From assembly GCA_016873295.1 (NCBI GenBank), contig VGXM01000011.1, forward strand, positions 18,223-82,222: a stretch of DNA of 64,000 nt, in the 5' to 3' direction. Source of the DNA: Phycisphaerae bacterium (GTDB lineage Bacteria > Planctomycetota > Phycisphaerae > Phycisphaerales > UBA1924). Each line of letters starts with the position of its first letter. The stretch's first letter is position 1. A model generated the notes under the pieces. That model made no database searches, had not been told where the DNA came from, and was given only the letters and a program-made list of their open reading frames with translations. Shown here in pieces: positions 62,929 through 64,000 of the stretch. Made by a program: the position numbers and the translations under genes.

Positions 62929-64000
62929 ATGGCGACGCGCGCCGGGTCGTGGATCAAGGGCGGCAAGCCGCGGCTGTTCCTGGCGGCGCTGGGCAAGCAC
63001 CCGGCGTGGGACGACCACATGGAACTCGGGCTGGAGAGCGACGCCCTCGTGCGCGTCCGCCGACAGCTCTACGTCGAGGGCATCGGGGCCGCGATCGACG
63101 GCGGCGCGTGGGACAAGCTCGCCCCCGACGAGGCCCTGCCCGCGTTCGGGCACGTGTTCCTGTGGCGCTTCGACCAGGAACTGGTCGTGGGGCGGATGTG
63201 GGCGAGCAAGGACGGCAAGGGGCGGAGCAAGTACCCCATGCTCGCGTGCTTCCACGCCGGGGGCGTGGGCGCCGGATGGGCCCTGCGCGAGCTGGGGCCG
63301 CGCCTGGAGCGGATCGAAGCCGCGTGCATCGCCGCGACCACCCACGAGGGTGTCGCCGAGATCATCACCCGCGAGCGCGACGCCGCCCGGGCCGCGATGG
63401 GGGGCGAGGGCCCCGAGGCGATCCGCGCGCCGCTGCCTTCCGACCTGGCGTCGCTGGCGGCGGCGCCCGAACTGGGCCCGGACCGGCGCGGCCTGCTGCG
63501 GATCCTGTACGAGTGCGAGCGCGACCTTTCGCCATGGCGCGACCCTGGCGACGCCAAGTCCTCGGGCTCGGGGGTCGTGAGCCCGACGGGGCACCGCCTT
63601 CGCATGCCGGTGCCGGCCGGGGCCGCGGCGACGGGGCTGGCGCGCTGGGTCGGCGTGGTCTTCTCGCTCGCCGCCGATTCGGCGCCGGTCTTCGCCGCGG
63701 CGCCACACGCCGGGGCGTGGGTCGACGTGATCGTGGGCGACCTGTCGGCGTCCCACCTGGCCTGCCTCAAGGCCACGCCGCGCAAGATGGCCCTCACCAG
63801 CGACGTGCCCTACACGCTCGACGAGTCGTTCGTGGCCCGGGCCCGGGCCATGATCGACGCCGGGGGCGCGACGCCGGCGCCGCCCGCCGCACGGCCCGAC
63901 GCCGGGCCCGCCAGGCCGGCGTGGTTGAAATGGGCGGGGCTGGGCGCGATCGGGGCGGGCGTGGTGATCGGCGGCGTGCTCGTGGCGGGGGGCGGCGGCG
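62929..64000 (+). CDS. tagF: TagF/ImpM-like protein with C-terminal membrane segment, truncated by window end
   Basis: At least 357 residues; the frame stays open to the window edge. GAGAGGA precedes ATG 62929. The N-terminus FLAALGKHPAWDDHMELGL fits the GKxPxxxDF signature of TagF (DUF2094), in which WDDH replaces GDF. AFGHVFLWRFDQELVVGRMW and GRSKYPMLACFHAGG continue the family fold. Unlike typical TagF of 200-260 residues it runs on to a Pro-rich linker and a TM (AGLGAIGAGVVIGGVLVAGG). TagF negatively regulates T6SS in Pseudomonas by binding Fha1. Here it may be membrane-anchored. Confidence 0.7.
   Translation, partial: MATRAGSWIKGGKPRLFLAALGKHPAWDDHMELGLESDALVRVRRQLYVEGIGAAIDGGAWDKLAPDEALPAFGHVFLWRFDQELVVGRMWASKDGKGRSKYPMLACFHAGGVGAGWALRELGPRLERIEAACIAATTHEGVAEIITRERDAARAAMGGEGPEAIRAPLPSDLASLAAAPELGPDRRGLLRILYECERDLSPWRDPGDAKSSGSGVVSPTGHRLRMPVPAGAAATGLARWVGVVFSLAADSAPVFAAAPHAGAWVDVIVGDLSASHLACLKATPRKMALTSDVPYTLDESFVARARAMIDAGGATPAPPAARPDAGPARPAWLKWAGLGAIGAGVVIGGVLVAGGGG

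Overview
The window is GC-rich and gene-dense. It most resembles a free-living member of the Planctomycetota, probably Phycisphaerae. The main reason is a set of seven secreted proteins that end in a double EF-hand/dockerin-like block (DWNxDGVVDFNDFLxFLN, twice) and then a terminal Cys, usually as GC or PC; an eighth ends the same way with a degenerate block. NCBI calls such planctomycete proteins GC-type dockerin proteins. PEP-CTERM-type tails (VPAPG, hydrophobic stretch, RRRR) are present as well, so two surface-sorting systems seem to coexist. The taxonomic call is inference; there is no rRNA or tRNA in the window.

Layout. 1-7000: end of an SDR epimerase gene, a UbiA-type prenyltransferase, a GbsR/MarR regulator, tadA-tatC, a broken gene, a sigma-70 family factor and lysS. 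7000-15750: minus-strand block of GC-dockerin secreted proteins, broken by surE, a small plus-strand protein and a Cys/Met-type PLP enzyme. 15750-25600: IS66-like remnant, pepA, a HIT protein, an unusual palindromic repeat array, PilZ and Bax-inhibitor-like proteins, a coupled pair of large secreted proteins (the upstream one probably frameshifted at a C9 tract) and ychF. 25680-32850: queD, PEP-CTERM proteins, a truncated IS630 transposase abutting another copy of the palindromic element, spoVR and dxr. 33000-38700: a complete branched-chain amino-acid-type ABC transporter operon (binding protein, livH, livM, livG, livF), with a small four-helix-bundle gene flanked by inverted repeats lodged between livG and livF. 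38700-42560: a tandem duplication of a two-gene unit (PEP-CTERM protein plus galactose/glyoxal-oxidase-like protein); the first oxidase copy is truncated at the duplication junction. 42700-50600: an unrecognised 635-residue protein, then addB and addA. 50600-64000: a type VI secretion cluster (TssJ-like lipoprotein, a pseudokinase/TM/sulfatase-modifying-factor-like protein, a divergent small lipoprotein, an unknown protein, tssK, tssL, tssM and a TagF-like protein cut by the window edge).

The most unusual items are the palindromic array at 18717-19196 with imperfect terminal inverted repeats and a related copy at 27686; the inverted-repeat four-helix-bundle cassette in the liv operon; the duplicated PEP-CTERM/oxidase cassette with its duplicated promoter; the T6SS-linked pseudokinase fusion; and a recurring arrangement in which a -10-like hexamer lies only 3-7 bases upstream of a start codon without a ribosome binding site, which suggests leaderless transcripts. 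No CRISPR array, tRNA, rRNA or intact insertion sequence was seen.
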